From Alcanivorax sp. (lineage in GTDB: Bacteria; Pseudomonadota; Gammaproteobacteria; Pseudomonadales; Alcanivoracaceae): a stretch of DNA of 60,301 nt. The stretch covers positions 1 to 60,301 of the forward strand of contig NZ_NVWY01000016.1 in the NCBI RefSeq assembly GCF_002733835.1, given 5' to 3'. The notes under the pieces were generated by a model, which saw nothing but the letters and a program-made list of their open reading frames with translations, was not told the DNA's origin and made no database searches. The translations under genes were made by a program, and so were the position numbers. This document shows positions 24,467-33,583 of this stretch, one piece after another; the first letter of the stretch is position 1; every line of letters begins with the position of its first letter.

Positions 24467-26400
24467 TGGCACTGATCGAACTGGCGGGCATCCGCAAACG
24501 TTACCCGGCCGGTGAGCAGGAAGTGGAAGTCCTGCATGGCATCGACCTGTCCATCGAGGCGGGCGAATTTGTGGCCATCATGGGTAGCTCCGGGTCCGGC
24601 AAATCCACACTGATGCACATTCTGGGTTGCCTGGATCAACCCAGTGACGGAGTTTACCGCTTCGCCGGGCGGGCGGTGACCGACATGGACCATGAGCAGC
24701 TGGCCTGGCTGCGCCGGGAGATGTTCGGTTTTGTATTCCAGAGCTACCACCTGATAGGCACCGCCAGCGCCTGGGAAAATGTGGCCCTGCCCGCCATTTA
24801 TGCGGGGCTGCCCCGAGAAGAGCGCAAACAGCGCGCCCAGACCCTGCTCGCTGATCTGGGCTTGCAGGACAAACTGGAAAACCGGCCCAACCAACTGTCC
24901 GGTGGCCAGCAGCAGCGGGTATCCATTGCCCGAGCCTTGATGAACGGAGGCAAGGTGATTCTCGCCGATGAACCCACTGGCGCGCTGGACAGCGTTAGCG
25001 GTGACGCGGTGATGGGCCAGCTCAAGGCGCTGGCGGAACAGGGCCACACGGTGATCGTGATTACCCACGATGCTGCGGTGGCTGAGCACGCCGACCGGGT
25101 AGTGGAAATCCGCGACGGACAGGTGATTGATGATCGCCGTCGCCGCCCGCACCGTGTGGAGGCGGCCCACGCCGTGCCGCAACCGACGCAGGAAAGCCGC
25201 TTTCCAGACCTGGGTGAAGTGCTGGAATCCGTGGTCATGGCGTTGCGCTCATTGCACGCCAACTGGCTGCGCACCTTGCTTACCTTGCTCGGTATTGTGA
25301 TCGGTGTGGGCTCGGTGGTGGTGATGCTGGCCATTGGCCAGGGCGCCAAGGAAGACGTGGTGGCCCGCATTGGCGAGCGCGGCGTGAACCTGCTGGTGAT
25401 CCGGCCGGACCGGGGCCAACAGCGCGTTGCCGACGGGGTGATCGCCACCCTGGTGCCGGAGGATGCCGAAGCCCTGAAAACCCTGCCCAATATTCGCGTT
25501 GCCGTACCGGAAATTTCCGGCGGCGTAACGGCGCGGGCCAACGGCAAGGATATTTCCACCAGTGTGCAGGCGGTGAGTGCGGATTACCCCAGCCTGCGCG
25601 ACTGGGAGCCGGTGCAAGGGGTGTATTTCAACCGCAGTGATGAAGCCAGCTACGCGCCGGTGGCCGTGATTGGGCAGACGGTGAAAGCCAACCTGTTTCC
25701 GGACAGTGATCCGTTGGGCCAGTTTCTGTTGCTCAACAGTATTCCCTTCCAGGTGATCGGTGTGATGAGCCGCCAGGGGGCGACCGACTGGGGGGATGAT
25801 CAGGACGATGTGGTGTTCGTGCCTTTGTCGACGGGCACCCTGCGCCTGTTCGGCCAGAATTATCTGCGTTCCATCACCCTGGCCGTGGATGACGTTGCCA
25901 TCATTGATGAGACCGAAACTGCGGCGGTTAACCTGTTGACCCAGCGTCACGGGAAGGAGGATGTGCGGGTTTTCAATATGGCGTCCTTGTTGGATATGGT
26001 GTCGGAAACCCAGAACACCCTGACGTTGCTGCTGGGCTCCATCGCGGCGATTTCATTATTGGTGGGGGGGATCGGGGTGATGAACATCATGCTGGTGAGC
26101 GTGACCGAGCGTATTCACGAAATTGGTATCCGCATGGCCACCGGCGCTCGTCAGCGCAATATCCTGCAGCAGTTTCTTACCGAAGCGGTGGTGGTGTCTG
26201 CGCTGGGTGGCGTGATCGGTGTGGTGATTGGGGTACTGGTGGGCTGGCTGCTGGACGCTTTCGGCATGGCCATTGTGTTCTCGGTGCCAGTGATGGTGGC
26301 CGCGTTTGTTTGTGCCGCGGGCATCGGCCTGTTGTTTGGCTTTGCCCCCGCATTGAAGGCCGCGCGTCTGAACCCTGTGGAGGCACTCAGTAATGACTAA
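24466..26400 (+). CDS. macB: MacB-like ABC transporter (ATPase plus permease)
   Basis: A 644-residue protein. The ATPase half (1-230) has Walker [10 protein letters not shown] (40-48), signature LSGGQQQR and Walker [11 protein letters not shown]. The permease half has an N-terminal helix (about 260-280), a large periplasmic domain with [12 protein letters not shown] and [13 protein letters not shown], and three C-terminal helices in the FtsX layout with [19 protein letters not shown]. It acts as a mechanotransmitter pumping a periplasmic substrate, such as macrolides, toxins or lipids, through the adaptor and channel. Substrate unknown. Confidence 0.88.
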   Translation: MALIELAGIRKRYPAGEQEVEVLHGIDLSIEAGEFVAIMGSSGSGKSTLMHILGCLDQPSDGVYRFAGRAVTDMDHEQLAWLRREMFGFVFQSYHLIGTASAWENVALPAIYAGLPREERKQRAQTLLADLGLQDKLENRPNQLSGGQQQRVSIARALMNGGKVILADEPTGALDSVSGDAVMGQLKALAEQGHTVIVITHDAAVAEHADRVVEIRDGQVIDDRRRRPHRVEAAHAVPQPTQESRFPDLGEVLESVVMALRSLHANWLRTLLTLLGIVIGVGSVVVMLAIGQGAKEDVVARIGERGVNLLVIRPDRGQQRVADGVIATLVPEDAEALKTLPNIRVAVPEISGGVTARANGKDISTSVQAVSADYPSLRDWEPVQGVYFNRSDEASYAPVAVIGQTVKANLFPDSDPLGQFLLLNSIPFQVIGVMSRQGATDWGDDQDDVVFVPLSTGTLRLFGQNYLRSITLAVDDVAIIDETETAAVNLLTQRHGKEDVRVFNMASLLDMVSETQNTLTLLLGSIAAISLLVGGIGVMNIMLVSVTERIHEIGIRMATGARQRNILQQFLTEAVVVSALGGVIGVVIGVLVGWLLDAFGMAIVFSVPVMVAAFVCAAGIGLLFGFAPALKAARLNPVEALSND

Positions 26401-27778
26401 GGCAATGAACAAGTTGGTATGGGTGACGGTTGTTGTTCTGTTATCCGGCTGCGCCATGCGGTCCGGGCTGGAGGCGCCCGAACAAAACATGCCGGCACAA
26501 TGGCTTAACCAGCAGCAGGCCAGCCAAGCCATGGTGCATCACCCGCAATGGTGGCAGCAGTTCAACAGTGCGGAACTGGATCGGTTGGTGGACCAGGCGC
26601 TGGCGGCTAACACGGATTTACTGGCGGCGACGGCGCGGGTCGAGCAAGCGGATGCGCAACTCAGTCAGGCTGGTTCAGCCCTGTTTCCGACCCTGGGATT
26701 GGGCGCCGGCGGCAGCCGCAGTGGTGTATTCGGCGAAAGCGGTAGCAGTGAAAGCTACAACGCCTCCGTGAGTGCCAGCTACGAGCTGGACCTGTGGGGG
26801 CAGCTTCGCAATAGCCGTGATGTGGCGCGGGCCTCCCTGCTGGCCAGCCAGTTCAGTCGCGATACCGTGCAGCTCACGGTGATTGCCAGTGTGGTGAATA
26901 CCTATCTGCAGGTGCTGTATCTGCAGGACAACCTGGCCCTGTCGGAAGAGAATCTGGCGCTGGCCCAACAAGTGCTGGATGTGGTGCAGGCCAAGGTAGA
27001 GAACGGTGCCGTCTCCCCCCAGGATCTGGCCCAGCAGAAAACCGTGGTCGCCAATGTGAAAGCGCAGTTGCCGTCCTTGCGTCACCAGCTGCGGCAAAGC
27101 CGTTATGCGCTGGCGGTATTGGTGGGAGAAATGCCGCAGGCATTCCAGGTGGGTGGCGGTACCCTGAGCAATCTGCAGCTGCCGGAGATCCAGGCCGGTT
27201 TACCGGATCAGGTGCTGGCCCAGCGCCCGGATATTGCCCAGGCCCAGGCCAGCCTGATGGCCGCGGATTATTCTGTGGCCGCCGCCCGGGCGGACTACTG
27301 GCCCTCCATCACGCTCACCGGTAGTGGCGGTTATGCCAGCAGTGCCCTGTCGTCGTTGTTCAACGGCGATGCGGTGTACAGCCTGGGCGTGTCGTTGGCG
27401 CAAACCCTGTTTGATGGCGGTGCCCGCAATGCGCGGATCAATCAGAGCAAGGCCGCCTGGCAAGAGCAGGTGGCCAGTTATACCGGCACCTTGCTGGTGG
27501 CCCTGCAGGAAGTGGAGCAATCGTTGAGTAATGTGCAGGGGTTGGCCGAGCAGCAGCAGTATCGTGAAGAGGCATACCAGCAAGCCGAGGAAGCCTATCG
27601 GGTGGCGCAGGTTCGTTATCAGGAAGGCGAAACCGAGCTCACCGATGTGCTCAGCGCGCAAAGCAGTTTTAACAGTGCGCGCCAGAACAGCCTGGATCTG
27701 ATCTACAACCAGTATCAGTCGCGCATCACTCTGTACCGGGTATTGGGTGAAGGGGGAAAGGCACCTGCGGAATCCTGA
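26393..27778 (+). CDS. NodT-family outer-membrane efflux lipoprotein (TolC-like)
   Basis: A 461-residue protein with lipobox LLSGC ([13 protein letters not shown]). Typical OEP pattern: [21 protein letters not shown] near the N-terminus, [17 protein letters not shown], and the second repeat beginning [20 protein letters not shown] with DGGARNARI. It forms the outer-membrane exit duct of the tripartite pump. It overlaps macB by 8 bp; ATG 26405 is an alternative start. Confidence 0.85.
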   Translation: MTKAMNKLVWVTVVVLLSGCAMRSGLEAPEQNMPAQWLNQQQASQAMVHHPQWWQQFNSAELDRLVDQALAANTDLLAATARVEQADAQLSQAGSALFPTLGLGAGGSRSGVFGESGSSESYNASVSASYELDLWGQLRNSRDVARASLLASQFSRDTVQLTVIASVVNTYLQVLYLQDNLALSEENLALAQQVLDVVQAKVENGAVSPQDLAQQKTVVANVKAQLPSLRHQLRQSRYALAVLVGEMPQAFQVGGGTLSNLQLPEIQAGLPDQVLAQRPDIAQAQASLMAADYSVAAARADYWPSITLTGSGGYASSALSSLFNGDAVYSLGVSLAQTLFDGGARNARINQSKAAWQEQVASYTGTLLVALQEVEQSLSNVQGLAEQQQYREEAYQQAEEAYRVAQVRYQEGETELTDVLSAQSSFNSARQNSLDLIYNQYQSRITLYRVLGEGGKAPAES

Positions 27779-27851
27779 AGTGCCGCTGGTTTGCCGCTTG
27801 ATCCGCTAACCGACACAATACGACGATCGACTCCAGCCTGTCAGGTCGGCC

Positions 27852-28724
27852 GTGCTGCCGCTTGTTTATCATCCCGAATACAGCTTTCCCTTTCCCGGCA
27901 AACATCGTTTTCCCATGGAAAAATTTGCCCGGCTGCATGGCTACCTGCGCAGCCGGGGTATTGCCCATGGCGATAACGAATTCCGCCCCGGCCGGGCCAA
28001 GGCGGCACTGTTAAGTCAGGCGCATTGCCCACAATACGTATCAGCCATGGTGGACGGGACGCTGGATGCCAGGGCGCTGCGGCGCATGGGGTTGCCGTGG
28101 AGAGAAGCCTTGATGACGGCGCAGCTGGCACTGCAGCACGGTATCGCCTGTCATCTGGCCGGCGGCACCCATCACGGCCACTACGATTTCGGTTCCGGTT
28201 TCTGCATCTTCAATGATCAGGCGTTTGCGGTGCGCCAGTTACTGAACCGGGGCGTGGTGAAAAAAGCCCGGATGTTTGATTGCGATGTACATCAGGGCGA
28301 TGGCACTGCAGCCATGCTGACAGATAAGCCTCGGGCGTTTACCTGCTCCATTCATTGCGAGAAAAACTTTCCGGTGCGCAAGATGAAAAGCGATCTGGAT
28401 GTGGGGTTGCCGCTGGGTATGACGGATCAGGACTATCTGGATACGGTGTTTGAGACGCTGGATCGATTACTGGATTCAGTGCAGCCGGATCTGGTTTTTT
28501 ATGACGCCGGCGTGGATATCTTTCAGCACGATCCGTTGGGGCGCCTGCATATTTCCGAGCAGGGTATCGCCGATCGCGACCGGGGCGTCCTTGCCCGTTG
28601 TCGTCAGCGTAACGTTCCTGTGGCCACGGTGATCGGGGGCGGCTACGATGATGATCGTGACGCGCTGGCGCAGCGCCATGCCATCGTTATAGAGCAAGCC
28701 TTTGAGTTAAAAGTTGAAAGTTAA
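27852..28724 (+). CDS. Histone deacetylase family protein (HDAC11-like)
   Basis: A 290-residue metal-dependent deacylase of the arginase/deacetylase fold. Zn-site and catalytic motifs are all visible: GGTHHGHYDFGSGFCIFND, FDCDVHQGDGTA, and DAGVDIFQHDPLG, with a late GGGYDDD. The general-acid/base HH pair and metal ligands D, H and D are intact, so it should be active on acyl-amine substrates. GTG 27852 is the start; Shine-Dalgarno is weak. The last residues and stop codon (ELKVES) are encoded by heptamer repeats 28706-28733, so the repeat has supplied the C-terminus. Confidence 0.85.
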   Translation: MLPLVYHPEYSFPFPGKHRFPMEKFARLHGYLRSRGIAHGDNEFRPGRAKAALLSQAHCPQYVSAMVDGTLDARALRRMGLPWREALMTAQLALQHGIACHLAGGTHHGHYDFGSGFCIFNDQAFAVRQLLNRGVVKKARMFDCDVHQGDGTAAMLTDKPRAFTCSIHCEKNFPVRKMKSDLDVGLPLGMTDQDYLDTVFETLDRLLDSVQPDLVFYDAGVDIFQHDPLGRLHISEQGIADRDRGVLARCRQRNVPVATVIGGGYDDDRDALAQRHAIVIEQAFELKVES

Positions 28725-28802
28725 ACGTTCAAACGCGGTCAAGGCCGGTGATATGACATTGCGTTTTGTGTCGCTTTTAACTTTCAACTTTTAACTTTCA
28801 AC
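28706..28802. repeat. Inverted pair of heptamer arrays
   Basis: GTTAAAA, GTTGAAA, GTTAAAC, GTTCAAA (28706-28733) are mirrored by TTTTAAC, TTTCAAC, TTTTAAC, TTTCAAC (28775-28802) across a 41-base spacer, able to form a long A/T-rich hairpin. The left array covers the stop of the deacetylase gene; the right ends 18 bp before the CbiX start. Confidence 0.85.
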
Positions 28803-28820
28803 TGCTCCGAAGGAGCTCTC

Positions 28821-29204
28821 ATGTCCAAAGCCCTGTTGATCATGGCCCATGGCAGCCGTAGTGAAACGGCCAACGACGAGTTTCGTGCGCTGGTGGACAC
28901 CGTGGCGGAATCTGCCCACGCCGCCGGGCAGGAATACGTGGCCGTATTGCCCTGTTTTCTCGAGTTGGCGACACCCTCTTTGATCGAAGCGATCCAACAG
29001 CTGGAACATCAGCCGGTGACAGCCGTGCAGCTTTACCCGCTGTTCTTCAACAAGGGGAAACACGTGGGCAAGGATATTCCGGCACAGATTGAAGAGGCCC
29101 GCGAGCGTTTCCCGGATCTGGATATCGAATTGATGCGTTATTTTGGCAGTGCCGCCGGGCTCGCACCGCTGGTGGTGCAGCATCTTCAGGAACAGGAAAA
29201 CTGA
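28821..29204 (+). CDS. cbiX: CbiX/SirB-type sirohydrochlorin chelatase
   Basis: A 127-residue short-form chelatase that inserts Co or Fe into sirohydrochlorin for cobalamin or siroheme. MAHGSR at the N-terminus with catalytic His10, and YPLFFNKGKHVGKDIP (His about 81) carrying the second metal ligand, are the family signatures; EAIQQLEHQPVTAVQLYPLF gives the middle. Short forms act as dimers. GAAGGAG precedes ATG 28821. The sigma factor gene follows within 17 bp. Confidence 0.85.
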   Translation: MSKALLIMAHGSRSETANDEFRALVDTVAESAHAAGQEYVAVLPCFLELATPSLIEAIQQLEHQPVTAVQLYPLFFNKGKHVGKDIPAQIEEARERFPDLDIELMRYFGSAAGLAPLVVQHLQEQEN

Positions 29205-29220
29205 CCCGGACCCGGCTGTC

Positions 29221-30477
29221 ATGGATGACATGGAAACCACGCTTCAACGGATTTTTGCCAGCGAGTCCCGCCGGGTACTGGCGACACTGATTCGTCTGCT
29301 GGGGGATTTCGACCTGGCAGAAGATGCCTTGCAGGAAGCGTTTGTCGCCGCCCTGAGGCAATGGCCGGAAGACGGCGTGCCGGACAATCCCCGTGCCTGG
29401 CTGGTCTCTGCGGGGCGCTTCAAGGCCATCGATCAGTTACGCCGCCGTGCCCGTTACGACGCGCTATTGCGTGAGCAGGCGGATCACCTTGCCGCCCAGG
29501 CGACGGTGGAAATGGAGATAGAGAATGCCGCCATCGAGGATGACCGGCTGCGCCTGATCTTCACCTGTTGCCACCCGGGGCTGGCGCCGCAAGCACAGGT
29601 GGCGCTGACATTACGGGAAGTGTGTGGACTCACCACGGAAGCCATCGCCCGCGCCTTTCTCAGCAAACCCGCCACCGTAGCCCAGCGTATTGTCCGCGCC
29701 AAGGGCAAGATCCGCGATGCGAAAATTCCCTACGAGGTGCCGGAAGGCGCGGCATTGGCGGAACGTCTGCAGTCGGTCCTGCAGGTGATCTATCTGGTGT
29801 TCAACGAGGGCTATCTGGCATCGTCCGGCGAGCAGGCGTTGCGCCATGATCTCAGTGAGGAAGCGATTCGCCTGGCCGAGCTGGTGCTGGCCTTGTTGGC
29901 GGAACGCACCGACCAGCCGGACCCGGAATGCCAGGGCTTGCTGGCGCTGATGTTGCTTCACCATGCTCGTCGGGCCACGCGAACGGATGCGCAAGGCGAG
30001 CTGGTGCTACTGGGAAACCAGCAGCGCAGTCTCTGGGACCGGCAGGAAATCCAGCGCGCCGATCAGCTGGTGCGCCAGGCCTTGCTGTCACGGCGCTTCG
30101 GGCCTTATACCCTGCAGGCCGCCATTGCGGCAGTGCATGCACAGTCACCCAGCAGTGCGGAGACCGACTGGCAGGAAATCGTCGGACTCTATGATCTGTT
30201 GATGCAGCATATGCCGACCCCCATCGTGGCGCTCAATCGGGCGGCGGCCCTGGCCATGCGTGATGGACCGGAGGCGGGCTTGCAGTCGCTGGAGCCGCTG
30301 ATGGAGAACAAGGCCCTGCAAGGGTATCACCTGGCCCATGCCGCACTGGCCGATATGCACCGGCAGTTGGGCCATCAGGACGCGGCGGCTCAGGCCTACA
30401 CGCAAGCACTGGCATTGGCGACGCAACCAGCGGAGAAACGCTTTCTGCAACAACGGCTTGCCGACCTTTCCAGGTAG
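29221..30477 (+). CDS. ECF42-type sigma factor (DUF6596)
   Basis: A 418-residue sigma factor. Region 2 (about 8-75) includes LATLIRLLGDFDLAEDALQE and NPRAWLVSAGRFKAIDQLRR; region 4 (about 115-160) has REVCGLTTEAIARAFLSKPA. A ~230-residue C-terminal extension follows (LQVIYLVFNEGYLASSG, ...LLLHHARRATRTDA, LLGNQQRSLWD), the DUF6596/TPR-like part characteristic of the ECF42 group. No anti-sigma gene is adjacent; ECF42 members are thought to be controlled through this extension. ATG 29221 is chosen; ATG 29230 is possible. The usual partner, a DGPF/YCII protein, is encoded at 31406. Confidence 0.85.
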   Translation: MDDMETTLQRIFASESRRVLATLIRLLGDFDLAEDALQEAFVAALRQWPEDGVPDNPRAWLVSAGRFKAIDQLRRRARYDALLREQADHLAAQATVEMEIENAAIEDDRLRLIFTCCHPGLAPQAQVALTLREVCGLTTEAIARAFLSKPATVAQRIVRAKGKIRDAKIPYEVPEGAALAERLQSVLQVIYLVFNEGYLASSGEQALRHDLSEEAIRLAELVLALLAERTDQPDPECQGLLALMLLHHARRATRTDAQGELVLLGNQQRSLWDRQEIQRADQLVRQALLSRRFGPYTLQAAIAAVHAQSPSSAETDWQEIVGLYDLLMQHMPTPIVALNRAAALAMRDGPEAGLQSLEPLMENKALQGYHLAHAALADMHRQLGHQDAAAQAYTQALALATQPAEKRFLQQRLADLSR

Positions 30478-30877
30478 CGGTTTTTCGCGGTCAGCGGAGT
30501 TTTGAAACAAATAGCTCATCGCGGGTTCGAATGGATAACACGCTTCTCGCTGTTTGATGGGTTCTCGCAAATACTTGGCACTTTGCCAAACGCTGGACGC
30601 CGAATGCCTGACGTAAAACCCCATAGCCTGAGAGGCCGTCGTTATTGCGGTGTCTCTTTTGAGCGTTATTTTAAGGAATAGTCAGGGCCATCATTCCGGC
30701 AATAATCGGGCAATGCATTTTGCGCGGAAAGCACGGCGGCCATAGTGTTCAGGTTTTGAATGCAAGCGTCCGTCGTCGGGCATCCGGCGTCTAGCGGTTG
30801 CGCGGGGTGGATAAAAAGACAACGCCTGAAATTGGCTCACCGCTTAATTCTGCGATGAATAAAATAAACAGGGGCGC
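30478..30877. other. Intergenic stretch without a convincing gene
   Basis: About 400 bp between the sigma factor and the SnoaL-like gene. It holds only short unsupported frames, weak heptamer-like text around 30589-30615 (CTGGACG, CCGAATG, CCTGACG) and, at its end, the ECF42-type promoter listed separately. No RNA gene was recognised. Confidence 0.5.
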
Positions 30878-30904
30878 TGTCGAAAGCGGGGTTTCAGGTT
30901 CGAC
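30878..30904 (+). promoter_or_regulatory. Probable ECF42-dependent promoter
   Basis: TGTCGAA (30878-30884), 16 bases, then CGAC (30901-30904). The ECF42 target motif known to me is TGTCGAA at -35 and CGA/TC at -10. It lies 32 bp before the SnoaL-like start, downstream of the sigma gene itself. Confidence 0.7.
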
Positions 30905-30936
30905 TAATGGGAAAGTGACCCATAAAGGAGTTGAAC

Positions 30937-31383
30937 ATGAGCATTGAAGCAACCATTCAGGACCTGACTCGCCGCTGGCTGAAAGGCGCAGCCGATAATG
31001 ATGTCGAGGCGATCATGGCCCTCTATCACCCGGCTATCCGTTCATTCGATGCCATTCTGGCTATTCAGGTATCTGGCGAGAAAGCGTATCGGGCGCATTG
31101 GCAAAAGTGCATGGAGTCCTGCCCGGCGGAAGCGTTTTTCGAGATGCACGACCTGGTTGTGGAAGCATCCGATTCCCTGGCGGTGTCGCACAGCCTGACC
31201 CATTGCGGTGCCACCGTGGAAGGGGAAAAGCAGGGCGGCTGGATGCGCTGTACACATGTGTGGAAACGTGATGGCGACCAGTGGAAGATTGTGCACGAAC
31301 ACTTTTCCTGCCCGTTCAATCCGGAGGACATGTCGCTGATTATGACGTGGCAACCGGAGCACGCACCGGTACCTTTTCATTAA
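30937..31383 (+). CDS. SnoaL-like/ketosteroid-isomerase-fold protein
   Basis: A 148-residue NTF2-fold protein. TRRWLKGAADNDVEAIMALYHP at the N-terminus and THVWKRDGDQWKIVHEHFSC near the end (quoted in parts) are typical of the SnoaL/DUF4440-type group. Such proteins are isomerases, hydrolases or ligand binders; the reaction here is unknown. AAAGGAG with 6-base spacing supports ATG 30937. It sits directly after the ECF42-type promoter and is followed by the YCII gene, a combination seen in ECF42 regulons. Confidence 0.8.
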   Translation: MSIEATIQDLTRRWLKGAADNDVEAIMALYHPAIRSFDAILAIQVSGEKAYRAHWQKCMESCPAEAFFEMHDLVVEASDSLAVSHSLTHCGATVEGEKQGGWMRCTHVWKRDGDQWKIVHEHFSCPFNPEDMSLIMTWQPEHAPVPFH

Positions 31384-31405
31384 AACCGGCCCGGGAGAGA
31401 GCACG

Positions 31406-31819
31406 ATGAAATATCTATGTCTGGTGTATTACAACGAAGCGGCGATGCAGGAACGTGGCGATGATCACTGGCAATCGCTTAACCAGGAGTGCCAATCCTA
31501 CAGCGGCGGCTTGCAGGAGTCCGGCGTGATGCTGGATGGCTCCGCCCTGCAACCGGTGTCCACGGCGACCACGGTGCGTTTGCGCGACGGGCAGGTGAGT
31601 GTCACCGATGGCCCCTTTGCGGAAACCAAGGAGCAGCTGGCGGGCTTTTACCTGATCGACGCCAATGACCTGAACGATGCGATCCGAGTGGCCAGCCGTA
31701 TTCCGCCGGCACGCTACGGCAGCATCGAGGTGCGGCCGGTGCGCGATATCTACGGCGAGTCGTCGGATGCCGTGCCTTATGCGGACGCCGTATCGGAAAA
31801 CGAGAAGGTGACGGACTAA
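31406..31819 (+). CDS. YCII family protein with DGPF motif
   Basis: A 137-residue protein: MKYLCLVYYNEAAM at the start, VTDGPFAETKEQLAGFYLID in the middle and RIPPARYGSIEVRPV near the end. The DGPFAETKE motif defines the DGPF subgroup of YCII proteins, which are almost always encoded beside ECF42 sigma factors and are the main ECF42 targets. Function is unknown, possibly small dehydratase or binding proteins. It begins 22 bp after the SnoaL-like gene, with GGGAGAGA before the ATG. Confidence 0.85.
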   Translation: MKYLCLVYYNEAAMQERGDDHWQSLNQECQSYSGGLQESGVMLDGSALQPVSTATTVRLRDGQVSVTDGPFAETKEQLAGFYLIDANDLNDAIRVASRIPPARYGSIEVRPVRDIYGESSDAVPYADAVSENEKVTD

Positions 31820-31854
31820 AGCGTTTTTGAAAACGCCCGGCACCCCTGATTTTC

Positions 31855-31930
31855 TTTGGAAAGTGATGCTTGCATCACGAATAACGTCGGGTGTGGCCGG
31901 TCCTGTCGCGATGCAAGCATCGCTTCCCAC
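31855..31930. repeat. Inverted REP pair (BIME-like)
   Basis: GGAAAGTGATGCTTGCATCA (from 31858) and its near reverse complement TGCAAGCATCGCTTCCCA (to 31929) flank ~25 bp, between the convergent YCII and LpxR genes. The core GATGCTTGCATC is palindromic. Confidence 0.75.
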
Positions 31931-32009
31931 AGCCTGCCTGTCTTTTTTCAGAGGCGCCCTAAAACTTTGGGGGGCTCAACAGGCGTCACCTCGGTAGTGT
32001 TAACAGGTC

Positions 32010-33170
32010 CTAATCAAAGGTCTTCGCAAAAACCAAACCGCCCCACAGTACATTGCGGTCGCCCACGCCCTCTTTCAGTTCGGAGGTGTGGCCGCGCAGG
32101 ACATAGCTGAGCCGGTAGCCGTCACTGAAGGCATAGGTGTAACCCAGCCAGGCTTCGGCGACGCCATGGTTTACTTCGTCGCTGTCGTAGCGCACATCGC
32201 TGTCCCGGAACTGGCCCTGCAGAAACGCATTGTAGGCGCGCCCGACCAGCGCGATGCCGCCCCACACATAGTGTTCGTTGTCCTCACTGGTGGCGGTGGT
32301 GTTGTTGCGTTCGCCGTAGCGGGTCAGTTCCGGGTTGCTCTGCCACCAGGGGCTGCGCAGGCGCCCGGCACGAAAGCTCAGGCTCCAGCGTGCTTCGGTG
32401 AGGTAACCCACGGAGCCTTCCACGGTGCTTTTCACTTCCAGATTGTCGCTGGAAATGGGCAGGGTCTTCTGCCGGGCCACCGAGTAGCGAGCGGTGGGTT
32501 CGCCGCCATCGCTGATCTGGTGGTCCCAGCCTTCCGCTTGTTCACTGCCGATGACCTTGTGCACGCCATTTTGAATGTTGCCGGCCAGATCCAGCCCCAG
32601 GGCGCCCAGTGTCAGGGTGCTGTGCCAGGCCACCTGGTCGTCGGGATTCACCTGCACGCGGCTGCTGGAAAGGTAGATCATGCTGGCGTAGGGGCGGTCG
32701 TCGTAGAGGGGCTCAGGCCGCTCTTTCTGTTCCGGGGTGAAGCCGAAAATGCCCGCTTCAAAACTGTGGCCGCGAACCCGGCTCCCGGACAGGCTATTGA
32801 GGCCCAGGGCGGTATCGATCCAGCCCAGCGGGGTGTCCAGGGAAAGCAGAAAATCCCGTGCCCGGGTGCCGGTGGCGGCCATGCTGAGGCCGTAGGTGTA
32901 ATCCTGATCACGGGTGCCCGGCACCAGCATGTCGTTATCCAGGGTCAGCGCCCAGCTACCGGTTTCGCGCTCCTGCTGCGGTTGAGGGCGGGGTTGGCGT
33001 GGGCGCATTTCGGTGAGTCCCGGGTCTGCGGCCCGGGCCAGCGGCGAGGCGGTGTCGGACAGGGGCGCGGCGACGCTCAGTCCCGGGCTCGCCAGCATGG
33101 CGATCGCCAGTAAGGCTGTGGCCCGAAAACCGGGGGAGGGAAAAAGGCTGTCGCGTGTGTTCTCTGTCAT
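32010..33170 (-). CDS. lpxR: LpxR family lipid A 3'-O-deacylase-like protein
   Basis: A 386-residue outer-membrane barrel protein (DUF2219). A signal peptide (ATALLAIAMLASPGLSVAA) precedes a low-complexity linker. LTLDNDML then DQDYTYGLSM gives the conserved N-D and T-Y-G elements; YDDRPYASMIYLSSS and QNGVHKVIGSEQAEGWDHQ are the other signatures, the latter with the catalytic His. LpxR removes the 3'-acyloxyacyl chain from lipid A in a Ca-dependent way; activity here is inferred from these residues. ATG 33170 is the start; MTENTRDS precedes the signal. Confidence 0.82.
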   Translation of the reverse strand: MTENTRDSLFPSPGFRATALLAIAMLASPGLSVAAPLSDTASPLARAADPGLTEMRPRQPRPQPQQERETGSWALTLDNDMLVPGTRDQDYTYGLSMAATGTRARDFLLSLDTPLGWIDTALGLNSLSGSRVRGHSFEAGIFGFTPEQKERPEPLYDDRPYASMIYLSSSRVQVNPDDQVAWHSTLTLGALGLDLAGNIQNGVHKVIGSEQAEGWDHQISDGGEPTARYSVARQKTLPISSDNLEVKSTVEGSVGYLTEARWSLSFRAGRLRSPWWQSNPELTRYGERNNTTATSEDNEHYVWGGIALVGRAYNAFLQGQFRDSDVRYDSDEVNHGVAEAWLGYTYAFSDGYRLSYVLRGHTSELKEGVGDRNVLWGGLVFAKTFD

Positions 33171-33583
33171 GGCTCCGTATCCGTCTCACTCCGGGAGCCC
33201 ACAAGCGGCTCGCCAGAACTGCAATTCAGTGACGCGTACGGTATGCCCCGCACGCGCATGGTCGGTATCGCGTTGCTGGGCGGTTGTTGCCTGTTTCTAC
33301 AGAGAGTTGTTGTTCTGCCAGCGGCAGCGGCGCCATCGTTGAGCCGCTGAGTGTTCAATGGGACTAGAATGGGCGATGACTGTTCGATGAAACAGTGCGA
33401 CAGGGTTGGCCATTTAATCGAATTTTTCGATTCTTCCCGAACCCTGCACTCCCTCTGGGAAATGACCAGATCCCCGCTCCTGCCGTTCACTTCGGTCATT
33501 GAGCTTGCTTATGGAGAGGGCGTAGCCTCGATTTCATATCCATGACCTGATGGTCAACAGACTGTGATAATGAGGAGAGCACG
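33171..33583. other. Divergent intergenic region, with a 17-bp dyad
   Basis: About 410 bp between the divergent LpxR and thiolase genes. Short frames here look random. The perfect dyad AATCGAA-TTT-TTCGATT lies at 33416-33432 and could be an operator for either gene. No recognised promoter or RNA. Confidence 0.5.

Noticed and set aside
33167..33545. Small frames in the LpxR-thiolase gap
   Set aside because: Neither the minus frame 33167-33499 nor the plus frame 33351-33545 has a ribosome site, domain or usual composition.
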